DNA from: Ophioderma brevispina
Taxonomy: Eukaryota > Echinodermata > Ophiuroidea > Amphilepidida > Ophiodermatidae
Reading direction: 5' to 3'
Assembly: GCA_023653785.1 (NCBI GenBank)
Contig: JAMKCH010058083.1
Location: 62,001-126,000, forward strand
Length of the DNA stretch: 64,000 nucleotides
Shown: positions 22,640 through 33,880 of the stretch, piece after piece
Numbering within the stretch: the first letter of the stretch is position 1
Layout: the number at the start of each line of letters is the position of its first letter
Made by a program: the position numbers and the translations under genes
The notes under the pieces: model-generated
Database searches by the model: none
What the model was told of the DNA's origin: nothing
Seen by the model: the letters and a program-made list of their open reading frames with translations, nothing else

Positions 22640-23470
22640 CCTATTCCTCACCGTTGTAGGTGGAACTATATTCCTGCCACACCGGTCTTTGGTTACAAAA
22701 AGAACCAAAAGCTGATCAAAGACCTGAGTCATCAAGAACAAGGAAATGCCCCAACGGACACTACTAGTAGCAGTGTGATGGTGATGAGGAAGTAGTGGTC
22801 TACCTTTTAAGGAGGTGCGAAACAGGCAGACATTGGGATGAGTCTGTCATGCAGCTCGACACCTCCTGGAAGAAACTTTTGTTCCTGATGGATGAGGAAC
22901 ATCCAGAAATCACTGAGACAGAAAAGAAACCAGATTATCACCATCTTTTCTACCAAAACCTTAGACGGTGATCATCATAGAGCTGACGATCCCTAGGAGG
23001 AGAACCTATCCAATGCGTACATGTATGCTAGAAAAAGGCAAATATCAAGATCTTGTGGCTGATTGTGAAAACAGAGGATGGTCTACGTACTATATACTTT
23101 CCAATAGATGCCTGACATCCTCGGGCTTCCAAAAAGAAAAGAGGAAGGCTATAACTGACAAGCGCCAAAATTGCACTGAAGAGCGAGCTATGTCATCGGC
23201 TCAGCAGAAGATCAAAGGCATTCCAGGGACAGATGGAGATACAAGCAACTCCAGCAATATGCTCTGAGGGAAGTGGAATGGTTGAGCGCTCACAAAACCA
23301 GGTTTAACTGCCAAAGTCTGGTCCACAGCCCAGACACTTAAGCCCCTGCCACAGGGAGTATTGCGGAAACCAGGGTGCGTTATCGTTAAAACGGATAAAG
23401 TAGGCTCCGAAGCTGACAGCGCTGGGGTTCACCAATGAATGTTGCTCCGAATTAGCTTAATTTTACTTAA
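22640..23470 (+). pseudogene. C-terminal tail of another LINE polyprotein
   Basis: The plus frames show VIIIELTIP, then KGKYQDLVADCENRGWSTYY, then CLTSSGFQKEKRKAITDK. This corresponds to the 'ELTVPWE..K..KY.DLV.ECE..GW' block that follows reverse transcriptase in a widespread LINE group; the usual 'EVGCRGF' segment is damaged. No polymerase motifs remain. It faces the antisense LINE at 19880-21800 and is a different family. Confidence 0.65.
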
Positions 23471-24049
23471 CCAAGACCTCCGACATCACTTAAGAAGCAA
23501 AAATATTAAACAGTGGATCAACAGGTCGTAAACTTGACACAGCTAAAATTGTAGAAAACCTGTGACAAAGAGGGGGCGAGGGAAATAAATATCTTGAAGA
23601 AAGACAGGAGTGGCAACAAGGATATATGAAAGGAAACCAATGTACAATACATGACATAATCAATAGAAATTAAAAGCAAGAAAGCTGCCATTTAGCAGAA
23701 AAAATGATAAAAGAGAACACCAGGAGTGACAAATGGATCCTTGGATTTATGTGCTAGAAGAGACATTAATTGTAGAGGGGACAGAGAAATCAAAGTACCT
23801 GAAGAATATTTGATAAAGGAGATAAGCACAAGAGAGTCTTGTTCAGCAGTGAGTGAATAGGCTAAACAATAGACCAGTTAACATTCTATGTCACTTCTTT
23901 TTGTTGTCTGCGAATCCATTCCTGCGAATCGTTATGGCCCATAGCATAAAACTCTAACCTGATACAATTGCCAGTGTGTAACAGTCAGTGCGACTATTTC
24001 AAGAACCAGGCCCTAACATGTTTACAACATTGCTGTTAACTAACAATTA
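23471..24049. other. Intergenic, no feature recognised
   Basis: A-rich, purine-biased plus strand with no stable reading frame or recognisable motif. Confidence 0.35.
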
Positions 24050-24335
24050 GTAACATAAATGCACAATTCCAATTTTTTAGATGAATCCGACTTTCTTTTT
24101 GATGCAGAATTCACTTTTATGTCAGTATTACGTGCCAAGGATTACGTTGTATAACAAAAATTCCGATCGGATGTTATAACAAAGTTGTGATTTTTGATAT
24201 GAAGGACTCGACTTGAGCCTAGCTATTTCACACAGGACTTAGAATGGACAAGCATATTGTATATGCAAAAAAACAAATTTCTTTGAAAATTGAGGGGCGC
24301 CCTCATCTGGAAATCTGAGTCGCCTTTAATATAAA
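24050..24335 (-). mobile_element. MITE copy, inverted sister of 12898-13160
   Basis: The reverse complement begins TTAAAGGCGACTCAG and follows the 12898 copy for ~265 bp, including GGGCGCCCCTCAATTTTC, TCACAACTTTGTTATAAC and GCATCAAAAAGAAAGTCGG. The far end is not clear. Confidence 0.65.
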
Positions 24336-24814
24336 AGTACTAGAACACAAAATACAAGTGATACTAAAAGATTATAATGTACAAACTACACATTTTTGAA
24401 TCTTATGACTAGACGGACCACATATGATAGACATGTGGAACTGTATTTTTGTGAAAATTTCATATTACAATTTGCAACCAAGGTTTTTCTAAATCACAAT
24501 TGTATGAGGATTCCAAAAATCATGAGAGTCATTTTATTCCAAATGTCTTCTTGGATGAATTCTAAGGGGGGCAGGTTTATACAGGGGTCAAAAATAAAAT
24601 GGAGCAAGCAATAGAGCAAAATGTTGTTTTAACACTTAATGCTGCCGAAGGTGGGGGTTCCATACTACCCAAGATTGGTTTTTCGGCGATTTCTCGTCAT
24701 GTGAAAAATATTTTCGAACTCTAATTTTTTTTTCATTGTGTAACTTATTGATTCGCTTTCTTTCAATAAAAAAAATTGCTCTAAATTTCTAGACCGTTAA
24801 TGAGAGAATTAGCT

Positions 24815-25450
24815 TGGGTCCCCTAGGAACCCCCCCCCACTCTTAGGCACCACGGGAGTGTGATTTTAAAAATTAAATAAAAAAAAAAATTAGCAAACCC
24901 TCGTTTGCCAGAAATATTTTTCGCCTTATGTATGTTCAATGCATGAAACAAAATTAATTAATTACATAATCAGAAAAAATAATTAACCCTTTATGTGCTG
25001 AAAAGAAAAGAAGCGATTCCATCATCCGAGCGACTGCGCGCCATTGCCTATACAAAACTATGGCAAATAAGCCTGCACCCACAAAAATACAAGATGTATA
25101 AATGGTAATGTTTGTGTTAAAGTGTAAATTGGTCCTCTAGAGCAGATATAAACATCAAAATGATTTGCAATGTGTATGCTGTGGAAAGCAGCGGTCGCGA
25201 AAAACATTTCATGCTACTTTTGAGCGATTTTTCCGCATTTCGAAAACAATGATTTGCCCCTTATATTTCCAGACGATAAACCGGAACTCATTTATATTGA
25301 CACCTTTGGCCTTTGTTTTATGCCTCAAAGTGGTATGAGTTCATTTGAAATTTCCATAGGGAAAGTGTTTTCTTGGGGGGGGGGGGGGGTTCCATGGAAC
25401 CCCCCCCCCCCTAGCACCAACTGAGTGAAAACAACCCTTAGGCACTTAAG
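24815..25450 (+). repeat. ~640-bp repeat with short terminal direct repeats, copy 1
   Basis: A GG(A/T)ACCCCCCCC..TAGGCACCA..GGAGTG block occurs at both ends (24815-24860 and 25385-25430) in direct orientation. The interior has AACCCTTTATGTGCTGAAAA, AAATACA, GTTTGTGTTAAAG, GAAAACAATGATTTGCCCC and GGGAAAGTG.TTTC. The same layout is seen at 31088-31727. The short direct terminal repeats are LTR-like but only ~35 bp long. No ORF is present. Confidence 0.65.
25378..25411. repeat. 34-bp perfect palindrome G12-TTCCATGGAA-C12
   Basis: Twelve G, TTCCATGGAA, then twelve C read identically on both strands. The G run extends three bases further left. The matching site of copy 2 at 31644-31680 is nearly palindromic. 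Such a sequence can extrude as a cruciform or form a G-quadruplex, and its run lengths are prone to assembly error. Confidence 0.8.
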
Positions 25451-26529
25451 TGTTTAAAGTTTATACATCATGTTCAGTCCTTTCAAGGATTACAGAAAGG
25501 TAGAGTTTGCCCTACAAGAGTTACAAGGCAAAACGGGTTCAAGGTCACACTGGGGGTTTGGGGTAAAATTTCAGATTCATCGCATGTTTAAAATATGGTG
25601 CCAAATTTTTCGTATACTGTACAGAAGCCGAAAATATAAAGGTCGAGTTGGTCAATGACGTTTTGATAATAATTAAGAGGCAAATATGGCAGTGTGGTCC
25701 CACAGGGTATATAGGAGACCACTGTCATATCTCTAAAAGCTCACTTTGGAAAGGTGTGATGATGAAACGCAGAATCTATATACATTTTTCATTTAGTTGA
25801 CCCAATGAAACGCGATTTTAAAACCAGTTCCAACAAAATCGGCCACTTAAAAAGGACTTGAACTTTTTGAGCCTTTGTACTAAAACATTAAGGTCGTAAA
25901 ATATGGCAATATATTCCTTTTTAGAAACCTTATGAGACAACAGAACAGATTGGTATAAATTTTAAAACATTTAAACACTTTTATTGGTTTACCCCTGTTG
26001 CAAATTGTGCCCATTATTAAGAACCCAAGAACACAATTTAAAAAATGACACCCACGATTTTTCAGAGTCTCCTATGAAATTCTGTATTGGAAAAACATTG
26101 GCGTCACATTGTTATATGCAAAGAAAATCTATAACCAAAAACATTTCCCCATGTATATGAACATACATTTCAACATGATTGGAGCATTAGAATTTTAAGT
26201 TTGACCACCGTCCCAAAGAACCTTGACATGTTGACCTTGGCAGAGTCACACAAATGATTTGATGGTTTCTAGGCAAGATTGACTTACTGAATCCTACATC
26301 TGGTTGATGCCACTTTGGCATCCTTGAGCATTTTGAGATCGGTTAGGGGTAAAATTGTAAAAATTAACAGGGGTAAAATTTGTAAATGCTTCAGAATGGC
26401 GTTAAAAACGCGTGTATATCATTCATAAATCTGAGGAACTGGCCAAATCCAAACAAACAGGTGGATGACTTGAAGTGCAGATGAGAAGGGGTGTGATGTA
26501 ATACAACGTGCGACAAATTATTCACAAAT
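25451..26529. other. Intergenic; part repeated inverted at 28862-28950
   Basis: GATGGTTTCTAGGCAAGAT to GATGCCACTTTGGCATC and TTGAGCATTTTGAGATC (26258-26345) is inverted at 28862-28950 (TCAATGATGC, AAGTGGCATCATCC, GTTGCCTAGAAGAAACCATC). The two arms flank the LINE at 26530-28310. No coding signal is seen here. Confidence 0.45.
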
Positions 26530-28310
26530 CTTGGTCAGTATAGAAGATCTCACCAAAGTCAAGAAAAGGGATGGTACAGCCCCATCAAGTGAAAAAGAAA
26601 AACTTCTTGAGAGTGGCGGCAATACATTAGCTCTCTACTCAACAACGATAATGGTCCACCAACATCGGACTACATTCTCCTGTGATCAGACCTTCTATCT
26701 TCCAAGACTCACCATCACTCGAAGAAGAACCAGAAAGGCAATTTCCAAGGAATGAAAAACAAAGCGGAAGCGGGAGTGGACAAGTGCAAAACCATCAGAA
26801 GCACCTCCAGAGTGTGGGGAGGTAGGTGCCGGTAATGTTTGCGGTCATACAAAAAGTTGTGCGTTGAAGTTTTCACCACTCTTACACCCCGGAACAGTGG
26901 ATCACTAACATCATTTGTCCTTTGTCCAAGAAAGGAGACCTCAGCTGCCATGCATAATTACAGAGGAATTACCTTGATGTCAGAGTGGCAGCAAAAGTCT
27001 TACAACAAAATCCTGTTAACAAGAATACGGAGGCATGTTGATTATATACTATAGATCCAAACAAGCTGGTTTTCGCCCAGGTAGAAGATGTGCACAGCAG
27101 GTTCACATCTTAAGGAGAATACTGGAGGCTTTTTCGAGTTAATCAACTCCCACTCACTATCACCTTCATCGATTTTAAGCAAGCCTTTGACTCGATCAAT
27201 AGGAAGGTCATGTTCTCGGTTTCCCGGCACTCTGGTATCCAGACAGGTGGTAAAAGCATAGGCGTTCTGTACGCACTTCCCAAGCGCTGTTATGAGAGCG
27301 GAAAATCTAGGAGAGGCCTTTCCCTAGTTTTCAACCGGGGTATGGGCGAGATGTATTAGCTCCCTTTATTTTCCTTCTGTGATGACTACTTGCCTGACAA
27401 AAGCAAACTAAAGATAAGATTCCGGATTGAGAACATACACGTCGTCAGGAGTATCCAGCCAAAGTCTTAAACGACCTAGATCTCGCTGACGATATCGCCC
27501 CCTACTGCGTCTTCAATCCTATGAGCTAGGCACAGTTACAAGAAACAGCAGCTGCAGCTGAAGAATGCGGCCTTATCATCAGCTGTTGCAAAAGACGAGT
27601 ACATGACCTACCAACTGAAACCCACTCCACTGCTTAAATTTATGGCGAGATGCAATCAACCATGTCTCCGACTTCAAATATTCTTGGTTGTATGTTGGCT
27701 TCCAGTTCTAAAGACCTTAACAGACAAAAAGCCCTTGCCGGGCAGCATTTTGAAAGTTGGAGCGCATATGGAGAAGTCAAAGTATACAATGCGAAATGAA
27801 AGTACGCCTCCTCAACACAACATGTGTGACAGTATTTTGTTGGCTGCGAAACTTGGGTGCTGACAAAAAATGTGGAGAGTAAGGTCAATTCTTTCGCAAC
27901 ATGTTGCTACATAATCATGCTGAACGTCAAGCGCATTGATCGTGTCGCAAATGCCCAAAAATCTATGCTGCTACAGGGACGGAGCCTTCTGGATTTAAAC
28001 GGCATAAGACTGAGACAGCTTACTTTCTGGTCATAGTCTAGGATGCCAGAGGAGAGCATAGTAGGTTTATTGCTTTCTAACACACCAACACATGGCAAGA
28101 GGAGCCAGGCCGACAGAGAAAATCATTTTCTCCTACTCCAAGCTATGAGGGGACACAAAACAACATGTTGCAACCAAGGGCTATCTCCAAACTTGGCCCA
28201 AAAAACAGGAAGTAGTTGATGGAGAAGGCAACTTGCGATCGCCTGCTGCGCAGTCGACTGATGATGATTGAGGTCATGTTCATCCTGGTCGCTTGGATTA
28301 AAAAAAGGTA
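26530..28310 (+). pseudogene. RTE-like LINE reverse transcriptase, decayed
   Basis: Motifs in order across frames: NEKQ..SGSGQVQ (N-terminal 'KN.KA.GVD' region), WITNIICPLSKKGDLSCMHN, YRGITLMS, KILLTRIRRHVD, QTSWF.PR (from 'QAGFRPGR'), ITFIDFKQAFDSINRK (motif A, ~27160), VLYALPKRCYESGK, degraded GMGEMY (from 'GVRQGD'), DLDLADDIA (motif C, ~27490), DEYMTYQ, CETWVLTK (~27850) and a C-terminal RLLRSRLM segment. Motif A retains its Asp. Frameshifts are numerous. No endonuclease was recognised upstream. Confidence 0.85.
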
Positions 28311-30053
28311 TAACTTGCCCTATATCTAGGACATTGACTTTTAACACATCAAGTCTTAAAATGGTTCAAGGTCATCCTGGGGTAAACAATTGAGAATGCA
28401 CAGATTCTTTTCAAAATGGCTCAAAATTCTTCATTGTTTGATATTAATTCAAAATATAGGTTACACCCTTTGTTGGACATTGTGGTATAAAAAATAAGGG
28501 GAAGGGAAGGGAAATTATGGAGAAGGTCCACAGGGTCTATTGGGGTTAATCATTTTAGTCTCTGTTAGATACCTTAGCAATGATTGTGGTATCATGAGGT
28601 AAATGTTTATTTCTGTTTTAACATTTCCCATACGAACATTTGAAACCAATTTGAAACAAACGGATCGTTGTAAAATATTTAATCCCCTGATGACCTGAAC
28701 AAATTTTGGTCTGAGTGTAAACACAAAATGGTTGCAGGTTGAGGTATAGCAAACTAGACCTTTTTTTAAACCTTAGGACAACGATAAAACACTTCTATAC
28801 ATATTGTCAAATCCACATGAAAAATTTACAAATTTTTCCCTGTTAAATTACCCCCTTCCCTATATCAAATGCTCAATGATGCAAAGTGGCATCATCCACA
28901 TTTGGAAGCAGCAGGTCATGTTGCCTAGAAGAAACCATCAAAACAATTGGGTGGACGATTGCGCAAAGTCATATGGGCGGCACCGGACTATCTGATGAAT
29001 ATCGAATCCGATGGGATTGCCAGACGAAAACCCTTAAGAATTTCAAAAAGAAAAACGCAAAAATCAAAATGGCCACCCAAAAAACTAAAAAACTCAAATG
29101 TTTGTTAATTACTCAAAAGTTGGAATTTTTTGGCCTGTCCCGTCACAAACAACCATTGTGACAAATTATAGTGGGATGATTCATTAACCGCCTAATTAAT
29201 TAAGAGATTTCATATGGCCGCCCAAAACAACCAAAAGCATCTGATATTTATCTACTTTTGAATAGTAGGAATGGTAACCCTTGGTCAAATATATATACCA
29301 ATGTTTTAGCAATCAATAAAATAGAAACCATTAGGAATATTTTTCAACCAATTCGATAATTACTAGACTATGGTGATTCGGATTTTCGACAGCTTAGTTA
29401 AATGCCATTTCCAGCCATATGGATACCCATCTTGGATGGGCTCTCTTACATGTATCGATTCCTCTGAATACCTAATTATGTGTACATTATCTGATTGACT
29501 TACAAGGATATATTACACAACATTGCAGTCGTAGGTTAGACATAGCTATCAATTATAACCATATTAGAGGATCGGAAGCCATCTTGGATCCTATAATGAA
29601 GGTATTTATAATCAAATTTTTAAAAATATTCTTATGGTTTTAATTAATTTCTACTGCCACCAAAAACACCAGGATAGATACCAAATTACAACCTGCAGTC
29701 AAAAGTAATTCACGGTCAGACCCCACTTATTGTATTGACGGCAATTTATTGAATTCATTAATACTGGGTTTACAGAACTCATATGTTAAGTGTTCATAAT
29801 GAAGGTTTTTAAAGAGACAGGTGAAAAAAATTATAACTTTGAGTGAATAAGAGGTGAATGAATATTTGGTTTGTTTTTGGTGGCCATTTTATTTTTGCGT
29901 CGTTTCTACAAAAATGCTCAAGTTTGCTCGTATGGCATCCATCGGATTCAGAAAATCAGTCACAAAAAAAAAATGGTCTAGAAAACCGTTGAAAACATGT
30001 ATATATGTAATAAAACAAGGTTGTATAGTATTTCAATGAATCTGTAGCCTGTA
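28311..30053. other. Intergenic, no gene recognised
   Basis: It contains the inverted partner of 26258-26345 at 28862-28950. A 91-codon Lys-rich frame at 28886-29161 has no recognisable domain. The rest is AT-rich and featureless. Confidence 0.35.
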
Positions 30054-30153
30054 CAGTGGCGTAACCAGACCTTTGCAAATTTTGGGGGGGGGGGGGGGGG
30101 GCCTGTGAAGGGGGCAAGGGTTCGTTTGGGGGGGGGGGGGTTACGCCATTTTG
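30054..30153. mobile_element. ~100-bp mini-MITE with CAGTGGCGTAA ends
   Basis: CAGTGGCGTAACC at the left is matched inverted by GGTTACGCCATTTTG at the right. Two long G runs and GCCTGTGAAGGGGGC lie between. CAGTGGCGTA-type termini are common in hAT-like non-autonomous elements. No 8-bp target duplication is visible. The size is at the lower limit for a MITE. Confidence 0.5.
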
Positions 30154-30424
30154 CTAGCCGGACTATGACACCACAATTTGAGAGTACTAACAACCAAGCA
30201 TTGATATAGAGGTTCTACTAACTACCAAAGGTGTCAAAACCTTTTCTGTAATGGGTGGGATGAACGATGTTGATCCAGGTCCGTGCTCTGTCTGACAAAA
30301 TGTGACATTTGGACAAGTAATTGGCAAGCATAATCAGTGGATCTCCCCTCCCCCTTTGGATTCATAGTTTGTCTTCAAAACACCACAAACGCTTAAAATA
30401 TATGCAGAAATATGATTGACATGA

Positions 30425-30996
30425 TCAGGGACCAGGACATCGAAGGATCAAACAATAACAAAAGATATTTAAACTGGTCATCCCTTTCAAAAGATCAGTA
30501 TTAAGTGCAGAGAAAACATTTTTGAAATTTATTGAGACTTGTGGTGTGTCCCAAAGTTTATAAAATGGCATTATTCGTGGCAATTTTAGCCCCCCAAAGA
30601 TTTTACCTGGCGTTCGCCCTGCTATATCTTGTGAATTAGCTGTCATTTCAGTCATTCCATGTGTAAAGTTGTTGCGAGTTCCATAATCTGCATTTTGGTT
30701 CTCCACCTTGAGTGCCATATAAGAAAAGGGCCGGAAAACAGGAGAGAGATCAATTCCACCACTTTGGTAACAGGATTTAACTCTTGCGTGATGAATTTAA
30801 AGTCTTATCCCAATATGATGGTACTGTCGCAACGTATCTGTAAAAAAATGTTTGAGAACGACCTGATTATTATTTCTTTTATTTTCGACATCGCATTCCC
30901 AGTTCCCTTCATATATATGGCAGAAAAATGTCCACACTTGTACTGTAATCCCACCAATAGATAAATGTCCAAAATAGGTTGGGATTTTGCAGCCAA
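30425..30996 (-). other. Open but unrecognised frames on both strands
   Basis: Minus frames of 63 and 97 codons and a plus frame of 101 codons overlap here. The 97-codon frame (start 30718) reads MALKVENQNADYGTRNNFTH and so on, with no recognised domain. They may derive from an old retroelement; I cannot choose between the strands. Confidence 0.15.
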
Positions 30997-31087
30997 TTTT
31001 TGTTTTTTGTAATTGTCTGACTTTTAAATGCGCTTATTTTCATACCAAAATAATTAAATCGGCCAAGCCACCGTATAATGAGTAATT

Positions 31088-31727
31088 GTGGGGGTTCCCA
31101 TGAACCCCCCTTGGGCACAACGGAAGTATTTGAGAATATTTTTTTAAAAATGAATAAACCGAAACCGAGAACCAAAGCAATTTTTTTTGCTGATTATGTT
31201 CACACATACATGTAGTAAACAATTATTAGTAACAGTAAAAATAATGAACCCTTATGTGCTGAAAACAAACAATTCATCAGTACGATGCAAAAACACCGTG
31301 ACTGACAAAATCTATGGGAAAATGACGTGTATTTTGCAACACCCGTAAAAAATACAGGATTCCCTAAAACTGCTGGTTTGTGTTAAAGATAAGTCATTTG
31401 GGTCTTCAGAATAGATACACATTTAAAATAAGTTTTCAAAATTTTTAATGTTTTATTTTTTTTATTTTTTGCGTTTTTTTTTACATTTTGCGCCCAATTT
31501 CGCGTGTTTTGAAAACAATGTTTTGCCCCTAATTTGCCCACCCAAATAAAAATCTACATTTTTATTGCTGATTTGGGGGTGTCTAATGGATCCTCACATG
31601 TGGTTTAAAATGGTGAAAAAAATCCCTCGGGAAAGTGGTTTCCGGGGGGGTGGGGGTCCCATGGAACCCCCCCCCCCCCCATTGGCCACCAACAGGAGTG
31701 AAAACCACTTGGTCACTTAAGTGTTAA
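31088..31727 (+). repeat. ~640-bp repeat with short terminal direct repeats, copy 2
   Basis: Same order as 24815-25450: GGGGGTTCCCATGAACCCCCC with GGGCACAACGGAAG at the left; AACCCTTATGTGCTGAAAA, GTTTGTGTTAAAGA, TTTTGAAAACAATG.TTTGCCCC and GGGAAAGTGGTTTCCGG inside; then GGGGGTCCCATGGAACCCCC and CACCAACAGGAGTG at the right. Orientation is the same as copy 1. Confidence 0.65.
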
Positions 31728-32689
31728 TGTCATATAATGTCGATTTAATCTAAAAGTGTTTTAACCAAGGGACTCTTCATCTCAATTAAGGTTTGAGATC
31801 TTAGAATACCTTTATCTCCCAAACTGACTGGGGAGGAATGCTGATATGTGTCCTTGTTTAAACTAGTACAGTAGTGGTTTCGATGACTCAAATAAAAAAC
31901 CGAATTGTAAAAAGGTCTTCAGAATCACCATTATGTCATATTTTCGATTTGTCTATAAGCTACAGGTATTGTACCAGCGAACCTAAAGTTGTCGTGTCGT
32001 CCATGTAATAATATCGTCCTATTTCGTCTTATAGGTGTTTTCTAATTTTATATTATGAAAGACCTTAAATAATAGTTCTAGTCCGTCATCAATGGCTTCA
32101 CAATTGTCAATTGGTTTCAGAAAACTTCTCCTCTTAACATGGACTTCTCAAATATACGAGAAGCCTTGCTTCAGACCTTGACAATAGGTTACAGACAATG
32201 GGAATTTTCTTGGACCTCTCGAAGGCCTAGAAAACGATTGATCATACATTCTCCTATAGGTAAAACTTTTATTATGTTGCACATTCCACGTCTGAATTAA
32301 TTACTGTTAGTTAAACAGACATAAGTGCAGTGATCATTTCACATGGGATATTTTAAGAAAGTTTTTTTTACATTAGTGCAAAAATCAGAATTTTCACATT
32401 TTTAGGTACATCTGTTGTGTGTAATTTATTTATTTATTTATCTTAAACATTGGCTAAAAACATCAAGAAAATATATATACAAATAAAAGCAGAGAAGAAC
32501 ATAAAAATAAAGGTGGCACAGAAGGCTAGCCTGGTGAAAGTCAGAAGCAACAAGTCGGCTTGTGTCACCAGAAGGGTGTGACTCCACCAAACCCATGGCC
32601 ACAAAATACCAACACATTACATGTAAATATGCACACTAAAGGTATTTCACACTCTGGCCCCTTCCATGTCTGGTATACCACAAACACAC
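31728..32689. other. Intergenic, no gene recognised
   Basis: ATTTATTTATTTATC at 32427-32441 may be an old SINE or LINE tail. No coding signal is seen. Confidence 0.35.
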
Positions 32690-32752
32690 ACGGCACCACA
32701 CACCCCACCCCACATGACGCACCACACACACACGCAAACACACACACACACG
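32690..32752. repeat. Imperfect (CA)n microsatellite
   Basis: CA/CCA-rich tract with interruptions. Minus-strand Cys/Val-rich frames here are translations of the tract. Confidence 0.8.
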
Positions 32753-32872
32753 GCTCATACTCACAGACTAGGAAGGGACCCCACTGATGGGGAAGCAAGA
32801 AACTTGTAAAAGAAAAGGGGGCTTCCATAAGGTGACACCCCCCTCCGACACACTTCCCCGACACCCCACGAA

Positions 32873-32948
32873 TTCGGAAACCTTAACGGAACAAAACACA
32901 TAAACCGTGTGGTTTTTATTCCGCTACGGTTCCGTTAAGGCCTCCGAA
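32873..32948. repeat. Strong 20-bp-arm hairpin
   Basis: TTCGGAAACCTTAACGGAAC (32873-32892) is inverted at 32929-32948, with 18 of 20 positions pairing and 12 consecutive perfect pairs. The 36-nt loop holds a weaker ACACA/TGTG pairing. It may be a minimal foldback element or a structured RNA. Confidence 0.65.
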
Positions 32949-33439
32949 CCCATAGGGCGCCAGAAAAGCACGTCAGAAAAGGGTGTTCACCCCATGGAAA
33001 AACAACCCTTAAATGAAAAACATTATAAACTACCAAAATTATAAATGCACAGATATTTGTTATAAGTCATCTCTTAATAACTCAATTTGTAAAAATACTT
33101 TTTGAGTTGTTTTTTAAAAGGAAATTGTGCCGGTTGGAGAATGAATGAAATATTCCCTAACTTGATTTTGGAACCCCAGACCACAAAGGAGGGAAATTAA
33201 CAGATATACAATTGCTGAAACTGTCAGTTTTTGGTTGTGATATGGGGGTTAAAAAGAAGATCCTCAGATGACGACTATTAATTGACCAATTAATGAAATC
33301 AAATGTACTACAATTGGTAATACAACTACATGCAAAGAAGATAGATCAATAATTTCACTGTAATTCAATCCATTAGATTAAGCTGCTGTTAACGCTCCCT
33401 GTACGATTGTTCCCCCCTTTTTTTGACACAAGCCCAAGA

Positions 33440-33880
33440 TGGATCTACTTGCCGTCTTTGAATGTTTTCCAAAACAATTTATGTGAATTCTTGCGATATA
33501 TAAAACCAGGCCGGAGAACAAAATCAATAATGGCAAGACAAGTGACCGAACAATGTGAGAAGAATATTTTGTCCTGCTCCAACAACAGTTCTCGAGAAAC
33601 CCCTAACAATTTATTGCACTTTTTGGTAACACTAGACACAGTCATTCCAAGTTAAGGTCAGCAGCAATTTGTTGAACTCCAAGAGAGGCGGAGACTGTGA
33701 CTTGGGAGAGATGAGATGGACCACAAAAATAGGGTTTTGCAGAAGGTTTATTTTTACGAGCGTGAGCTACCATGAATTGGAATTTGTGGATTAAGTTGAA
33801 GTGCACTGTTTTCTGACCACCAATTTAGAGTGGACAAATCATTTTGAAGTATGGCAATGCATCCAGCATCATTCATATTA
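33440..33880 (-). pseudogene. LINE reverse transcriptase fragment, antisense
   Basis: From 33880 downward: CIAILQNDLSTLNWWSENSA then LQLNP (the post-catalytic 'L..DL..L..WS....L.LN..K' block), then VSASLGVQQIAADLNLEW and SVTKKCNKLLGVSREL, then VLRPGFIY. This is the thumb region of a CR1/Jockey-like LINE. Only this segment remains and it crosses frames. Confidence 0.7.
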
